NCBI RefSeq assembly: GCF_022179185.1
Contig: NZ_BPQJ01000056.1
Location: 1-39,775, forward strand
Length of the DNA stretch: 39,775 nt
Direction of reading: 5' to 3'
DNA from: Methylobacterium frigidaeris
GTDB taxonomy: Bacteria > Pseudomonadota > Alphaproteobacteria > Rhizobiales > Beijerinckiaceae
Position numbers and translations under genes: made by a program. Positions 1-8,295 of the stretch are shown piece by piece. A model generated the notes under the pieces. It was given only the letters and a program-made list of their open reading frames with translations, searched no databases and was not told where the DNA came from. Position 1 is the stretch's first letter; each line of letters begins with the position of its first letter.

Positions 1-17
1 CCGTTCGGGCTTGCCTG

Positions 18-47
18 GCACCTTCGAACGCGTCCGTTCGAAGGTGC
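18..47. repeat. perfect inverted repeat (hairpin)
   Basis: A 13-base arm (GCACCTTCGAACG, 18-30) is followed by a 4-base spacer and its exact reverse complement (35-47). It lies beyond the 3' end of denD and the larger repeat at 73-212, so it may end transcription of a gene left of the window. No T-run follows on either strand, so a classical intrinsic terminator is not shown. Confidence 0.5.
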
Positions 48-72
48 GGCGGTATAAAATGCTGACCGTAAA

Positions 73-212
73 AGCGCTTCCCCTCCCCCTTGTGGGGGAG
101 GAGCTAGGGATGGGGGTGGTGCAGGAGGGCACCGTCTCGCTCTAAGCGGCACCACCTTAAGCGGGATCTTCGATCCTCATGCCCCCTCCCCACAGGGGGA
201 GGGGAGGAGCTT
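73..212. repeat. composite palindromic intergenic repeat, copy 1
   Basis: The left arm contains CTTCCCCTCCCCCTTGTGGG followed by GGATGGGGGTGGTGCAGGAG; the right arm contains GGCACCACC and later CCCCTCCCCACAGGGGGAGG. The two ends are near reverse complements and each holds a small hairpin of its own, so the whole unit can fold into a forked structure. A closely similar element sits at 21784-21905. Here it lies just past the stop of denD, at the 3' end of the sugar-acid operon, where it could protect or end the message. The boundaries are approximate. The function is inference. Confidence 0.7.
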
Positions 213-232
213 TTCCCTGGAGCCGTAAGGCC

Positions 233-1216
233 TTACGCCGGCACCTTCCCGCCCAGCTCGTCCTCGATATGGGCCCGCACGATCGCATCGAAATCGGGCT
301 CGGCCTTGAAGCCCAGATCCAGTGCCCGCCGCGCGTCGAAGGTGCGGGGCCAGCCGGAGACGATGCGCTCGATCGTCGGATCGGGCTCGCGGCGGATGCG
401 AGCGACGGCGGCATCGCCGGCCGCGCGGCGCAGGGCCTCGATCTGCTCGGCCACGGTGGCGCCGACGCCCGGCATGGTCAGGTTGCGGCGGTCGCCGAGG
501 CGCTTGGTGTCGAGCGTCGCGGCGTGGATCAGGAAGCCGACCGCCGAGCGCGGCGAGGCGTGCCAGTGGCGGACCTGGTCGGAGACCGGCAGCACCGCCT
601 CCTGGCCGGCCAGCGGCTCGCGGATGATGCCGGAGAAGAACCCGGAGGCCGCCTTGTTGGGCTTGCCCGGCCGCACGCAGATGGTCGGCAGGCGGATGCC
701 GACGCCGTCGAAGATGCCGCGGCGCGAGTAGTCGGAGAGCAGCAATTCGCCGATCGCCTTCTGGGTGCCGTAGCTAGTGAGCGGCGCCGTCAGGTACTCG
801 TCGGGGATCGGGTCAGGCATCGGCGCGCCGAACACGGCTACCGACGAGGTGAAGACGAAGCGGGGCTTGTAGCCCTCGCCGATCGCCCGCACCGCGTCGT
901 AGAGGCGCCGGGTGCCGTCGAGGTTGATGCGGTAGCCCTTGTCGAAATCGGCCTCGGCCTCGCCCGATACGATCGCCGCGAGGTGGAAGATCACGTCCGG
1001 CCGACCGGCGACCAGGCGCTCGGCCTCGCCGGGATCGGAGAAGTCGGAGGCCGAGAGCGAGACCGGGATCGCGGTGCCGGCGGGCGCCTCGGGCGGCACC
1101 ACGTCGTGCAGGGTCAGGCGCGAGATGGTCTCGCCGCCGAGCGAGCCGTCCTTGACCAGCCGGTCGAGGAGCTTGCGCCCGACCATGCCGGCGGCGCCGA
1201 GGATGAGGATGTGCAT
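233..1216 (-). CDS. denD: D-erythronate dehydrogenase (DenD-like SDR epimerase family)
   Basis: The protein has 327 residues and belongs to the extended short-chain dehydrogenase family. The Rossmann motif GAAGMVG is at residues 7-13, the catalytic Ser is near 124-125 and the YxxxK motif is Tyr149/Lys153. The opening (MHILILGAAGMVG) and overall length match DenD, which in known cases oxidises D-erythronate to 2-oxo-tetronate with NAD. The start is fixed by AAGGAG seven bases upstream of the ATG. It is the last gene of a minus-strand block, 23 bases after a second SDR. Known den partners (the DUF1537 kinase DenK/OtnK, the isomerase OtnI and an aldolase) are not nearby, so the true substrate may be another C4-C6 sugar acid. 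The family is secure and the substrate is less so. Confidence 0.85.
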   Translation of the reverse strand: MHILILGAAGMVGRKLLDRLVKDGSLGGETISRLTLHDVVPPEAPAGTAIPVSLSASDFSDPGEAERLVAGRPDVIFHLAAIVSGEAEADFDKGYRINLDGTRRLYDAVRAIGEGYKPRFVFTSSVAVFGAPMPDPIPDEYLTAPLTSYGTQKAIGELLLSDYSRRGIFDGVGIRLPTICVRPGKPNKAASGFFSGIIREPLAGQEAVLPVSDQVRHWHASPRSAVGFLIHAATLDTKRLGDRRNLTMPGVGATVAEQIEALRRAAGDAAVARIRREPDPTIERIVSGWPRTFDARRALDLGFKAEPDFDAIVRAHIEDELGGKVPA

Positions 1217-1239
1217 GGGGTTACTCCTTCGCCGTCGGA

Positions 1240-1986
1240 TCAGAGCGTGAAGCCGCCGTCGGCGACGTGGGTCTGGCCGGTGGTGAACCGGGACTCGTCC
1301 GAGGCGAGGTAGACGGCGAGGAGCGCCATCTCCTCCGGCGTTCCGAGCCGGCCCATCGGCTGGCGGTCGATGAAGGCTTGGCGAGCCGCCTCGACCGAGG
1401 TCTTGTTCATCTCGGCGAGCGCCGCGATGCGGTCGTCGAGGGAGGGCGACTGGATGGTGCCGGGGCAGATCGCGTTCGCCCGCACGCCGCTGCGGATGAA
1501 GTCCCGCGCCACCGCCTTGGTGAGACCCACCACCGCAGCCTTCGAGGCGCCGTAGACGTAGCGGTTCGGCGCGGTGGCGTCGGCGCCGACCGCCGAGGCG
1601 ATGTTGACGATCGAGCCGTTGCCGCGCTCCAGCATGCCGGGGAGGAAGGCCCGGATCGTGCGGTGCATCGAGCGCACGTTGAGGTCGAAGGCGAGGTCCC
1701 ACTCGGCGTCGGTGCAGTCGAGGATGGTGCCGTGGTGGACGAAGCCCGCGGCATTCACCAGCACGTCGACCGGCCCGGCCCCCTTCGCGAACGCCGCCAC
1801 CGCCGCGTCCGAGCGCACGTCGAGGGAGGAGGCCTGCGCGCCCGTCAATCCTTCGAGCTTGGCCGCGTCGAGGTCGGTCGCCAGCACCTCCGCGCCCTCG
1901 GCGAGGAACGCCGCCGCGATGGCGCGACCGATCCCCTGTCCCGCTGCCGTCACGACCGCGCGCTTGCCCGTCAGCCGTCCCGCCAT
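1240..1986 (-). CDS. SDR dehydrogenase, DHRS6/2-keto-3-deoxy-L-fuconate dehydrogenase-like
   Basis: This classical SDR has 248 residues. The cofactor motif is TAAGQGIG (13-20), NAAG is at 78-81 and the catalytic residues are Ser131, Tyr145 and Lys149. The stretches AGFVHHGTILDC, LNVRSM, ASKAAVVGLTKAVA and CPGT strongly resemble vertebrate DHRS6 and the bacterial 2-keto-3-deoxy-L-fuconate dehydrogenases, which oxidise the C4 hydroxyl of a 2-keto-3-deoxy sugar acid with NAD. The start is supported by GGGAGGA before the ATG. Placed in one block with an IlvD/Edd sugar-acid dehydratase, it is a good candidate for the step after dehydration. That pathway role is inference; a plain 3-hydroxybutyrate-type dehydrogenase remains possible. 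Confidence 0.8.
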   Translation of the reverse strand: MAGRLTGKRAVVTAAGQGIGRAIAAAFLAEGAEVLATDLDAAKLEGLTGAQASSLDVRSDAAVAAFAKGAGPVDVLVNAAGFVHHGTILDCTDAEWDLAFDLNVRSMHRTIRAFLPGMLERGNGSIVNIASAVGADATAPNRYVYGASKAAVVGLTKAVARDFIRSGVRANAICPGTIQSPSLDDRIAALAEMNKTSVEAARQAFIDRQPMGRLGTPEEMALLAVYLASDESRFTTGQTHVADGGFTL

Positions 1987-2051
1987 ACTGTCCTCCCGCT
2001 TCGTCGCGCCCCGCTCGCCGGCGGGGCTTGTCCATGAAACCGTGCTCGCCG

Positions 2052-3212
2052 TCAGGCGAGGGTCTTGTGCATGTGGACCAGGCGCCGGTCCGGCAGATCC
2101 TCGACCCGCTCGGTGGCGTAGCCCCGCCGCGCGTACCAGTCGATGTTCCGCACGAGCTTGTCCCCGGTGTAGAGCCGTAGCTTTGACAGGTCGAGGTCCC
2201 GCGCCCGGCCCTCGGCCGCCGCCAGCAGGGCGTTGCCGAGGCCGGTGCCCTGATGCGCCGGATCGACCGACACGCTCCAGATCATCAGGTGATCGGGCGC
2301 CGGGTCGAGCGCGAGGGCGCCAGCGGGCGCCCCGCCGGTCTCCGCCAGCCAGACCTCATAGCGCGCCAGGACCTCGGCGGCGGGGGTGAGGAGCGGCACC
2401 GGTTCGACGCCGAGCAACGCGCGGTTCGGCGCGTAGGCGGCTTCCTGCAGGGCCGCCAGGGCGGCCTCGTCGGCATGGGTCGCCCGGCGCAAGGACGTGC
2501 CCGGGATCGTCGCCCGGTTGAGCGCGCCGAGGCGCAGGCGCTGGCCGCCGTCGAGATTGCCAGGATCGAGCCAACGGTCGAAGCCCTGCCGGATCTGCGG
2601 CCATTCGCCATCCAGCATCGAGAACCAGGCCGTGTCGCGGTTGCGGCCCTTCACGATCACCGCCTGGCGGAACAGCCCCTCGTAGGAGAAGCCGAGGCGC
2701 TGCGCCGCGCTCCGCGAGGGCGCGTTGAGGGCGTTGCACTTCCACTCGTAGCGGCGATAGCCGAGATCGAAGACGTACCCGGCGAGCAGCCGCATCGCCT
2801 CGGTGGCGCCGGGCGTGCGCTGCAAGGCGGGAGTGTAGAGGATGTTGCCGACCTCGATCACCCGGTTCGCCCGGTCGATCCGCATGAGCGAGGCGTGGCC
2901 GATCGCCTTGCCCGTGCGGGCATCGAGGATCGCGTAGAACAGGGGATCGGCCGAGGCTTCGCAGGCTGCGAGATAGGCCCGGAAGGCCTCGCGGTCGTCG
3001 AACGGCCCGGCCGCCATGTACTGCCACAGGGCTTCCCTGCCCGGCCCGACCGCACCCTCGGCGAGGTCGGCGCCGTGGGCCGCTCCGTCGAGGGGCACGA
3101 CCGTGACGTGGCGGCCCTCCAGGCGGATCCGCTCGGGCGCGGGGGCCGGGGTGGTGACGGCGACGGGCCGGCCGATCGGCAGGCCGGTGACGGGATCGCG
3201 GTCGGGGCTCAT
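2052..3212 (-). CDS. fused tandem GNAT N-acetyltransferase
   Basis: The protein has 386 residues with two GNAT acetyltransferase domains in one chain. Residues about 25-185 resemble the RimJ/RimL type, with IGHASLMRID followed by VIEVGNILY and a late AAQRLGFSYEG motif. Residues about 215-386 form a second GNAT fold with the acetyl-CoA loop QGTGLG at 321-326. The start ATG overlaps the stop of the upstream PEPM/ICL gene (ATGA), with AAGGAG 11 bases before it, so the two are translationally coupled. The reading frame is open further upstream, but that part antisenses or shadows the neighbour and does not look like protein. The substrate is unknown; acetylation of a small amine or of a protein N-terminus are both possible. 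Confidence 0.85.
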   Translation of the reverse strand: MSPDRDPVTGLPIGRPVAVTTPAPAPERIRLEGRHVTVVPLDGAAHGADLAEGAVGPGREALWQYMAAGPFDDREAFRAYLAACEASADPLFYAILDARTGKAIGHASLMRIDRANRVIEVGNILYTPALQRTPGATEAMRLLAGYVFDLGYRRYEWKCNALNAPSRSAAQRLGFSYEGLFRQAVIVKGRNRDTAWFSMLDGEWPQIRQGFDRWLDPGNLDGGQRLRLGALNRATIPGTSLRRATHADEAALAALQEAAYAPNRALLGVEPVPLLTPAAEVLARYEVWLAETGGAPAGALALDPAPDHLMIWSVSVDPAHQGTGLGNALLAAAEGRARDLDLSKLRLYTGDKLVRNIDWYARRGYATERVEDLPDRRLVHMHKTLA

Positions 3213-4075
3213 GCGCGGTCCCGCTCCTTCAGGTCCCGCTTCTTGAGATCTTGGCGGAAGAAGCCATTGATCTCGGAGAAGCTCACTGAGCCGTCGAAGC
3301 CGCCGAAGCTGCCCTCGTCGTGGATGCGCTTGGCGGCGCGGATGAAGCCGGTCCAGGCCGCCCGCGCCAGCGACGAGCCGACGCTGATCCGGCGCACGCC
3401 CAAGCCCCCGAGATCGGCGACCTTGAGGCCCGGATTGGTGCTCATCAGGATGTTGACCGGCACCGGCGCCAGGGCCTCGACCAGGATCCGGATCTCCTCG
3501 CGTCGTTTCGGGCCGGGCGCGTAGACCACGTCGGCCCCGGCCTCGGCATAGGCCTGGAGCCGGCGGATCGCCTCGGGCAGCGGCTCGGAATGGCCGGTGA
3601 GGTAGCACTCGGCCCGGCCGGTCAGCAGCACGCCGGTCCCCGAGGCGTCGATCGCCGCCCGGGCGGCGCGGATGCGCTCGGCGCCTTCCGCGATCTCGTA
3701 GAGCGGTCGAGTGGGGTCGCCGGTGGCGTCTTCGATCGACAGGCCGGCGACGCCGGTCGCCACGCAGGCCGCGACGTTGCGGGCGACGCCCTCGGGATCG
3801 TGCGCGTAGCCGGATTCGAAGTCGGCATTCACCGGCAGGTCGGTGGCGGCGACGATCTCGGCGATGTGGGCCAGCATCGCGTCGAGGGGCACCGCCCAGT
3901 CGGTGTCCGGCAGGGCGCGGGTGAAGGCGAAGCCGGAGCTGGTGGTGGCAAGCGCCGGAAAACCCATCGCAGCGAGGTAGCGGCTGGTGCCGACGTCCCA
4001 GGGATTCGGCATCACGAAGCAGCCGGATTCGTGCAGCCGCCGGAAGGCGGCGCGGCGTGCGGCGAGATCGGTCAT
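3209..4075 (-). CDS. isocitrate lyase/PEP mutase family protein
   Basis: The protein has 288 residues and a TIM-barrel fold of the ICL/PEPM superfamily. The opening CFVMPNPWDVGTSRYLAAMG and the metal-site motif NADFESGYA are typical of the short, non-ICL branch, whose members include oxaloacetate decarboxylase, 2-methylisocitrate lyase-like and dimethylmalate lyase-like enzymes. The KKCGH signature of true isocitrate lyase is absent; GRAECYLTG occupies the region. A strong GGAGGGGAG precedes the ATG. It follows the dehydratase gene by 114 bases and overlaps the double-GNAT gene by 4 bases. In this block it could cleave a C-C bond of a 2-keto acid intermediate; that is inference. A PEP mutase making phosphonates is unlikely because no phosphonopyruvate decarboxylase is present. 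Confidence 0.85.
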   Translation of the reverse strand: MTDLAARRAAFRRLHESGCFVMPNPWDVGTSRYLAAMGFPALATTSSGFAFTRALPDTDWAVPLDAMLAHIAEIVAATDLPVNADFESGYAHDPEGVARNVAACVATGVAGLSIEDATGDPTRPLYEIAEGAERIRAARAAIDASGTGVLLTGRAECYLTGHSEPLPEAIRRLQAYAEAGADVVYAPGPKRREEIRILVEALAPVPVNILMSTNPGLKVADLGGLGVRRISVGSSLARAAWTGFIRAAKRIHDEGSFGGFDGSVSFSEINGFFRQDLKKRDLKERDRA

Positions 4076-4189
4076 CGGGGCTCCCCTCCGGGTTCCGGAT
4101 CCTTCCTCACACGCCGCGAGCGCGGCTGTAAACCGGGCTCCTCGCGGAGCCCGGGCACAAGGGTCGCCGCGCGCGGTGACCCAAGGTCG

Positions 4190-6001
4190 TCAGTGGTTGT
4201 CCCGCGGCACGCCGTGCGTCTGGGCGATGCGCTGGAAGGCCTCGGAGCCCTTGAGGATCATGCCCTCGGAGAGCTGGTCGACCATCGCGCGCTGGATCGC
4301 CTGCCAGGGGGTCTGGCTCGCCGGGTAGGGGTAGCCGCCCCGGGCGTTCAGGTCGTCGCGGCGGCGCCGGATCTCCTCCTCAGGCAGGAGGATGTCGGCC
4401 GTGCGCTTGTTGAGGTCGATGCGGACGCGGTCGCCGTTCTGGAGCAGGGCGAGGCCACCGCCGGCCGCCGCCTCCGGCGAGGCGTTGAGGATCGAGGGCG
4501 TGCCCGAGGTGCCGGACTGGCGCCCGTCGCCGATGCAGGGCAGCGACAGCACGCCCTTGCGGATCAGCTCGCCCGGGGGCTGCATGTTCACCACCTCGGC
4601 AGCGCCCGGATAGCCGATCGGCCCGGCGCCGCGCATGATCAGGATGGTGTGCTCGTCGATCTCGAGCGAGGCGTCGTCGATGCGGTGGTGGTAATCCTCC
4701 GGCCCGTCGAACACCACGACCCGGCCCTCGAAGGCGTAGGGGTCCTCGGGGTTGGCGAGGTAGCGGTCGTAGAACTCGCGGCTGATCACGCTGGTCTTCA
4801 TGATCGCCGAATCGAACAGCGAGCCCTTGAGGTTGAGGAACCCGGCGCGCTCGCGCAGGGGCTCGCCGTAGGGCTTGATGACGTCGCGGTCCCAGGTCTG
4901 CGCCCCGGCGCAGTTCTCCGCCACCGTGCGGCCGTTGCAGGTCAGCGCGTCGGCGTGGAGCTTGCCGGCCTCCAGCAGCTCGGACATCACCGCCGGCAGA
5001 CCGCCGGCGCGGAAGTATTCCTCGCCGAGATACTGGCCGGCCGGCTGCATGTTGACGAGGAGCGGGATGTCGTAGCCGACGCGCTCCCAGTCGTCGCAGG
5101 AGAGCGGCACGCCGATCAGCTTGGCGATGGCATTGATGTGGATCGGCGCATTGGTCGAGCCGCCGATGGCGGTGTTGGCGACGATGGCGTTCTCGAACGC
5201 CTCGCAGGTGAGGATGTCGGAGGGCTTCAGGTCCTCCCACACCATCTCGACGATGCGCTGGCCGGTGGCGTAGGCCGCCTGTCCGCGCTCGCGGTAGGGC
5301 GCCGGAATCGCCGCCGATCCCGGCAGCGCCATGCCGAGCGCTTCGGCCAGCGCGTTCATGGTCGAGGCGGTGCCCATCGTGTTGCAGTGGCCGGTCGAGG
5401 GCGCCGAGGAGGCCACGATGTCGAGGAACTGCTGGTAGTCGATGTCGCCAGCGGCGTGGCGCTCGCGGGCCTTCCACACCACGGTGCCCGAGCCGGTGCG
5501 CTCGCCGCGGCTCCAGCCGTTCAGCATCGGGCCGACGTTCAGCGAGATCGTCGGAATGTTGACGGTGGCCGCCGCCATCAGGCAGGCCGGCATGGTCTTG
5601 TCGCAGCCGGTGAGCAGCACGACGCCGTCGAGGGGATAGCCGTACAGCACCTCGACGAGGGACAGGTAGGCGAGGTTGCGGTCGAGCGAGGCGGTCGGCC
5701 GCTTGCCGGTCTCCTGGATCGGGTGGCACGGGAACTCGAAGGCCACGCCGCCGGCCGCCGTGATGCCCTCGCGCACCCGCTTGGCCAGCTCGAGGTGGTG
5801 GCGGTTGCACGGCGAGAGGTCCGAGCCGGTCTGCGCGATGCCGATCAGCGGCTTGCCGCCGCGCAGCTCCTGCACCGTGAGGCCGAAATTGAGGTAGCGC
5901 TCGAGGTAGAGCGCGGTCATGCCCGGGTTGTCCGGGTTGTCGAACCAGAGGCGCGAGCGCAGGCGGCTGGCGTCGATGCGGGGGCGCGGCGTCTGGGCCA
6001 T
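4190..6001 (-). CDS. IlvD/Edd family sugar-acid dehydratase
   Basis: The protein has 603 residues, the usual size for this family. Candidate iron-sulfur ligands are Cys65 (SPCNRHH), Cys133 (GCDKTMPAC) and Cys206 (GHCNTMG), the pattern of [2Fe-2S] L-arabinonate/D-xylonate dehydratases. The C-terminal swivel domain carries GDGRQSGTSGTPS. These enzymes dehydrate an aldonic acid to a 2-keto-3-deoxy acid. I chose the ATG at 6001 (AAGGA 12 bases upstream) because the further 32 in-frame residues have no family character. It is the first gene of the minus-strand block that also encodes two SDRs, which supports sugar-acid catabolism over branched-chain amino acid synthesis (IlvD). The exact aldonate cannot be read from sequence. 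Confidence 0.88.
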   Translation of the reverse strand: MAQTPRPRIDASRLRSRLWFDNPDNPGMTALYLERYLNFGLTVQELRGGKPLIGIAQTGSDLSPCNRHHLELAKRVREGITAAGGVAFEFPCHPIQETGKRPTASLDRNLAYLSLVEVLYGYPLDGVVLLTGCDKTMPACLMAAATVNIPTISLNVGPMLNGWSRGERTGSGTVVWKARERHAAGDIDYQQFLDIVASSAPSTGHCNTMGTASTMNALAEALGMALPGSAAIPAPYRERGQAAYATGQRIVEMVWEDLKPSDILTCEAFENAIVANTAIGGSTNAPIHINAIAKLIGVPLSCDDWERVGYDIPLLVNMQPAGQYLGEEYFRAGGLPAVMSELLEAGKLHADALTCNGRTVAENCAGAQTWDRDVIKPYGEPLRERAGFLNLKGSLFDSAIMKTSVISREFYDRYLANPEDPYAFEGRVVVFDGPEDYHHRIDDASLEIDEHTILIMRGAGPIGYPGAAEVVNMQPPGELIRKGVLSLPCIGDGRQSGTSGTPSILNASPEAAAGGGLALLQNGDRVRIDLNKRTADILLPEEEIRRRRDDLNARGGYPYPASQTPWQAIQRAMVDQLSEGMILKGSEAFQRIAQTHGVPRDNH

Positions 6002-6041
6002 GGCGAGATCGTCCTTCCCGAATTCGTTCTTGTCGAGAACC

Positions 6042-6053
6042 GTTCCGGGGAAC
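6042..6053. promoter_or_regulatory. short palindrome upstream of the dehydratase gene
   Basis: GTTCC-GG-GGAAC is a 5-base-arm palindrome 40 bases upstream of the dehydratase start, with further partial symmetry in its flanks (GAACC before, ACC after). Its place suits an operator for the sugar-acid block. There is no regulator gene beside it, so this is only a candidate. Confidence 0.25.
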
Positions 6054-6224
6054 CTATGGACCCGGCCGGTGCAGGAAGGCAACACCGCCGCGCGCATGCT
6101 CGGGCCCCGACGGCTGCGACCCCGAGGGGCCCAAAGTTTATCGCGGCAGTGCTGTCGCAGGACGGGGGAGCGGTGCTATGAGGCCGGCTGAACCATATCG
6201 CTCGATAGTTCGGGGGAGCCGCCG

Positions 6225-6437
6225 ATGAGCCAAGAGAAGACGTCCAACCCGCTCGTGCCGATCGCCGTCGTGGTGGCGATCCCGGTCATCGTCTGCCTGA
6301 TCCTGATGCTCACCGACGAGGGCATCGAGCGCTCGCTGCTCTGGGCGGCGATCAAGACCGGCATCATCCTGACCGTCCTCGGCGGCGCGATCTCGTTCGG
6401 CGTCAGCCGGCTCGCCGAGCGCAACACGTCGCGCTGA
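6225..6437 (+). CDS. small two-helix membrane protein, unknown function
   Basis: The protein has 70 residues. Residues about 10-30 (LVPIAVVVAIPVIVCLILML) and about 40-60 (AAIKTGIILTVLGGAISFGV) form two hydrophobic helices separated by a short acidic loop; the tail is basic. GGGGGAG lies six bases before the ATG. It is transcribed away from the dehydratase block. I do not recognise a family. The clear ribosome site and clean membrane pattern argue that it is a real gene. Confidence 0.65.
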   Translation: MSQEKTSNPLVPIAVVVAIPVIVCLILMLTDEGIERSLLWAAIKTGIILTVLGGAISFGVSRLAERNTSR

Positions 6438-6612
6438 CGGGACTGACCAGGCACTCGATGCCCCGCCGGACCGGCGCGTCCGGCGACAGGCACGGCTCGA
6501 CGCGGGATCCGACGACGGCCATGGTCGCCCGACCGACACGGCCTCCGGTTTCCACGGCGGCCGCGACCATCGTTGTCGCGGCGCCGCGGCCCGCAACCCG
6601 ACTGGATCCTGG

Positions 6613-6963
6613 ATGAGACACACAGGCTGCGTGTTCTGCGCGATCGAGCCGGATCAGGTCATTGACGAGAACGACCACGCGTTTCTCATCCGCGACCTGT
6701 ACGCGGTGAAGCCGCTGCACTCGCTGGTGATCCCGAAACGGTGCGTCTCGGATCAGTTGGCGCTGGAACCCGCCGAGATCCTGGCCGTCCAGGACCTGGT
6801 GGTCCGCGCGACCGACGCGATCCGCGCCCTCGACCCGACCGTGGCGGGCTTCAATGTCGGTTCGAATATCGGCGCCGTGGCCGGGCAGAAGGTGTTCCAC
6901 GCCCATATCCACATCATCCCGCGGCGCGCCGGGGACAGCGCGCCTCCGCCCGGCGCCGCCTGA
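6613..6963 (+). CDS. HIT family nucleotide-binding protein
   Basis: The protein has 116 residues and a histidine triad domain. The signature HAHIHII places the triad at His96, His98 and His100, and a CxxC (CVFC, 6-9) opens the chain as in zinc-binding HIT proteins of the HINT/Fhit-like class. LYAVKPLHSLVIPKR (about 30-43) and NVGSNIGAVAGQKVFH are family-typical. Such proteins hydrolyse or bind nucleoside phosphoramidates or dinucleoside polyphosphates in the cytoplasm. The ATG at 6613 has only a weak ribosome site. It stands 110 bases before the aminotransferase gene and may share its transcript. Confidence 0.88.
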   Translation: MRHTGCVFCAIEPDQVIDENDHAFLIRDLYAVKPLHSLVIPKRCVSDQLALEPAEILAVQDLVVRATDAIRALDPTVAGFNVGSNIGAVAGQKVFHAHIHIIPRRAGDSAPPPGAA

Positions 6964-7073
6964 CGGGACAACCGCCGGCGACCGACCCGTAGAGGACGAT
7001 TCGGAGAACCGGCTCGCCGCAGCCGTCCCGAAATCATAAAAGTCCCAGATTGTTGGCTGAGGAAATAGACGCC

Positions 7074-8252
7074 ATGCCTGCTATCGTCCCCGCCTTCTCG
7101 CGCATCGGGGAGGAGAACGCCTTCGCGGTGCTCGCCCGCGCCACCGCCCTCGCCCAGGCCGGTCGCGACGTGATCAATCTCGGCATCGGCCAGCCTGACA
7201 TGCCGACCCCGCCCCACGTGGTCGAGGCGGCGGTGAAGGCGCTGCATGACGGGCACCACGGCTACACCCCGGCGACCGGCATCCTGCCCTTGCGCGAGGC
7301 GGTGTCGCGCGACCTCAACCGGCGCCTCGGCGTCCAGGTCTCGCCCGACAGCGTGATGATCGTGCCGGGCGGCAAGGTCACCATGTTCATGGCGATCCTG
7401 ATGTTCGGCGAGCCGGGAGCCGAGATCCTGTATCCGGATCCGGGCTTCCCGATCTATCGCTCGATGATCGAGTTCACCGGCGCGACGCCGGTGCCGGTGC
7501 CGATCCGCGAGGAGAACGGCTTCGCCTTCTCGGCCGAGGAGACGCTGGCCCTCATCACCCCGCGCACCCGCCTCCTGATCCTCAACTCCCCGGCCAACCC
7601 GACCGGCGGCGTGACCCCGAAGGCCGAGATCAACAAATTGGTCGCCGGCCTCGCGGCGCATCCCGACGTGACCATCATGTCGGACGAGATCTACGGCACG
7701 ATGACCTATGACGGCGAGCGTCACCACACGCTGCTCGCCTATCCGGAGATTCGCGACCGGCTGATCTACCTCGACGGCGCCTCCAAGACCTACGCGATGA
7801 CCGGCTGGCGCCTCGGCTGGTCGGTCTGGCCGGCGCCGCTCTACGACGCGGCCCGCAAGCTCGCTGTGAACTCGTTCTCCTGCGTCAACGCCGCGACGCA
7901 ATGGGCCGGCATCGCGGCACTCGACGGGCCGCAGGATTGCGTCACCACGATGATGGCCGAATTCGACCGCCGCCGCCTGCTGGTGGTCGAGGGGCTGAAC
8001 CGGCTGCCGGGCGTCTCCTGCATCACCCCGAAGGGCGCCTTCTACGCCTTCCCGAACATCACCGGCACCGGCTGGAAGGCCAAGGCGCTCGCCTCGGCGC
8101 TGCTGGAAGAGGCCGGCGTCGCGACGATCGGCGGGCCAGATTTCGGGGTCCACGGCGAGGGCTACCTGCGCCTGTCCTACGCCAATTCGGCGGAGAACAT
8201 TTCCCGGGCGCTGGAGCGGATCGGGACGTTCCTGGAGGGGAACCGGCGCTGA
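7074..8252 (+). CDS. PLP-dependent class I/II aminotransferase
   Basis: The protein has 392 residues and is a fold-type I aminotransferase. The pyridoxal lysine is Lys238 in GASKTYAMTGWRLGW; other cofactor residues are Asn175 (NSPANPTGG), Asp204 and Tyr207 (SDEIYG) and Arg246. The N-terminal NLGIGQPDMPTPPHV and the SPANPTGG motif fit the aspartate/aromatic/alanine aminotransferase class. A TTG eight codons upstream is in frame, but the ATG at 7074 has GAGGA about nine bases before it and is preferred. The amino donor cannot be read from sequence. Confidence 0.88.
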   Translation: MPAIVPAFSRIGEENAFAVLARATALAQAGRDVINLGIGQPDMPTPPHVVEAAVKALHDGHHGYTPATGILPLREAVSRDLNRRLGVQVSPDSVMIVPGGKVTMFMAILMFGEPGAEILYPDPGFPIYRSMIEFTGATPVPVPIREENGFAFSAEETLALITPRTRLLILNSPANPTGGVTPKAEINKLVAGLAAHPDVTIMSDEIYGTMTYDGERHHTLLAYPEIRDRLIYLDGASKTYAMTGWRLGWSVWPAPLYDAARKLAVNSFSCVNAATQWAGIAALDGPQDCVTTMMAEFDRRRLLVVEGLNRLPGVSCITPKGAFYAFPNITGTGWKAKALASALLEEAGVATIGGPDFGVHGEGYLRLSYANSAENISRALERIGTFLEGNRR

Positions 8253-8295
8253 GGGCCGGCAGATCCCGCAGCGTCATCGACAGATCTGCTCCGTC

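Noticed and set aside
3209..4075. PEP mutase starting a phosphonate biosynthesis pathway
   Set aside because: No phosphonopyruvate decarboxylase or aminotransferase is adjacent, the sequence fits the short non-mutase branch, and the phn uptake genes are 16 kb away.
4190..6001. Dihydroxy-acid dehydratase IlvD of branched-chain amino acid synthesis
   Set aside because: The cysteine pattern and C-terminal features match sugar-acid dehydratases, and the neighbours are SDRs for sugar acids rather than ilv genes.
3320..6181. Plus-strand open frame of about 950 codons across the dehydratase and PEPM/ICL genes
   Set aside because: It is antisense to clear genes, rich in Arg, Gly, Ala and His, and has no domain. 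Long antisense frames are expected in such GC-rich coding DNA.
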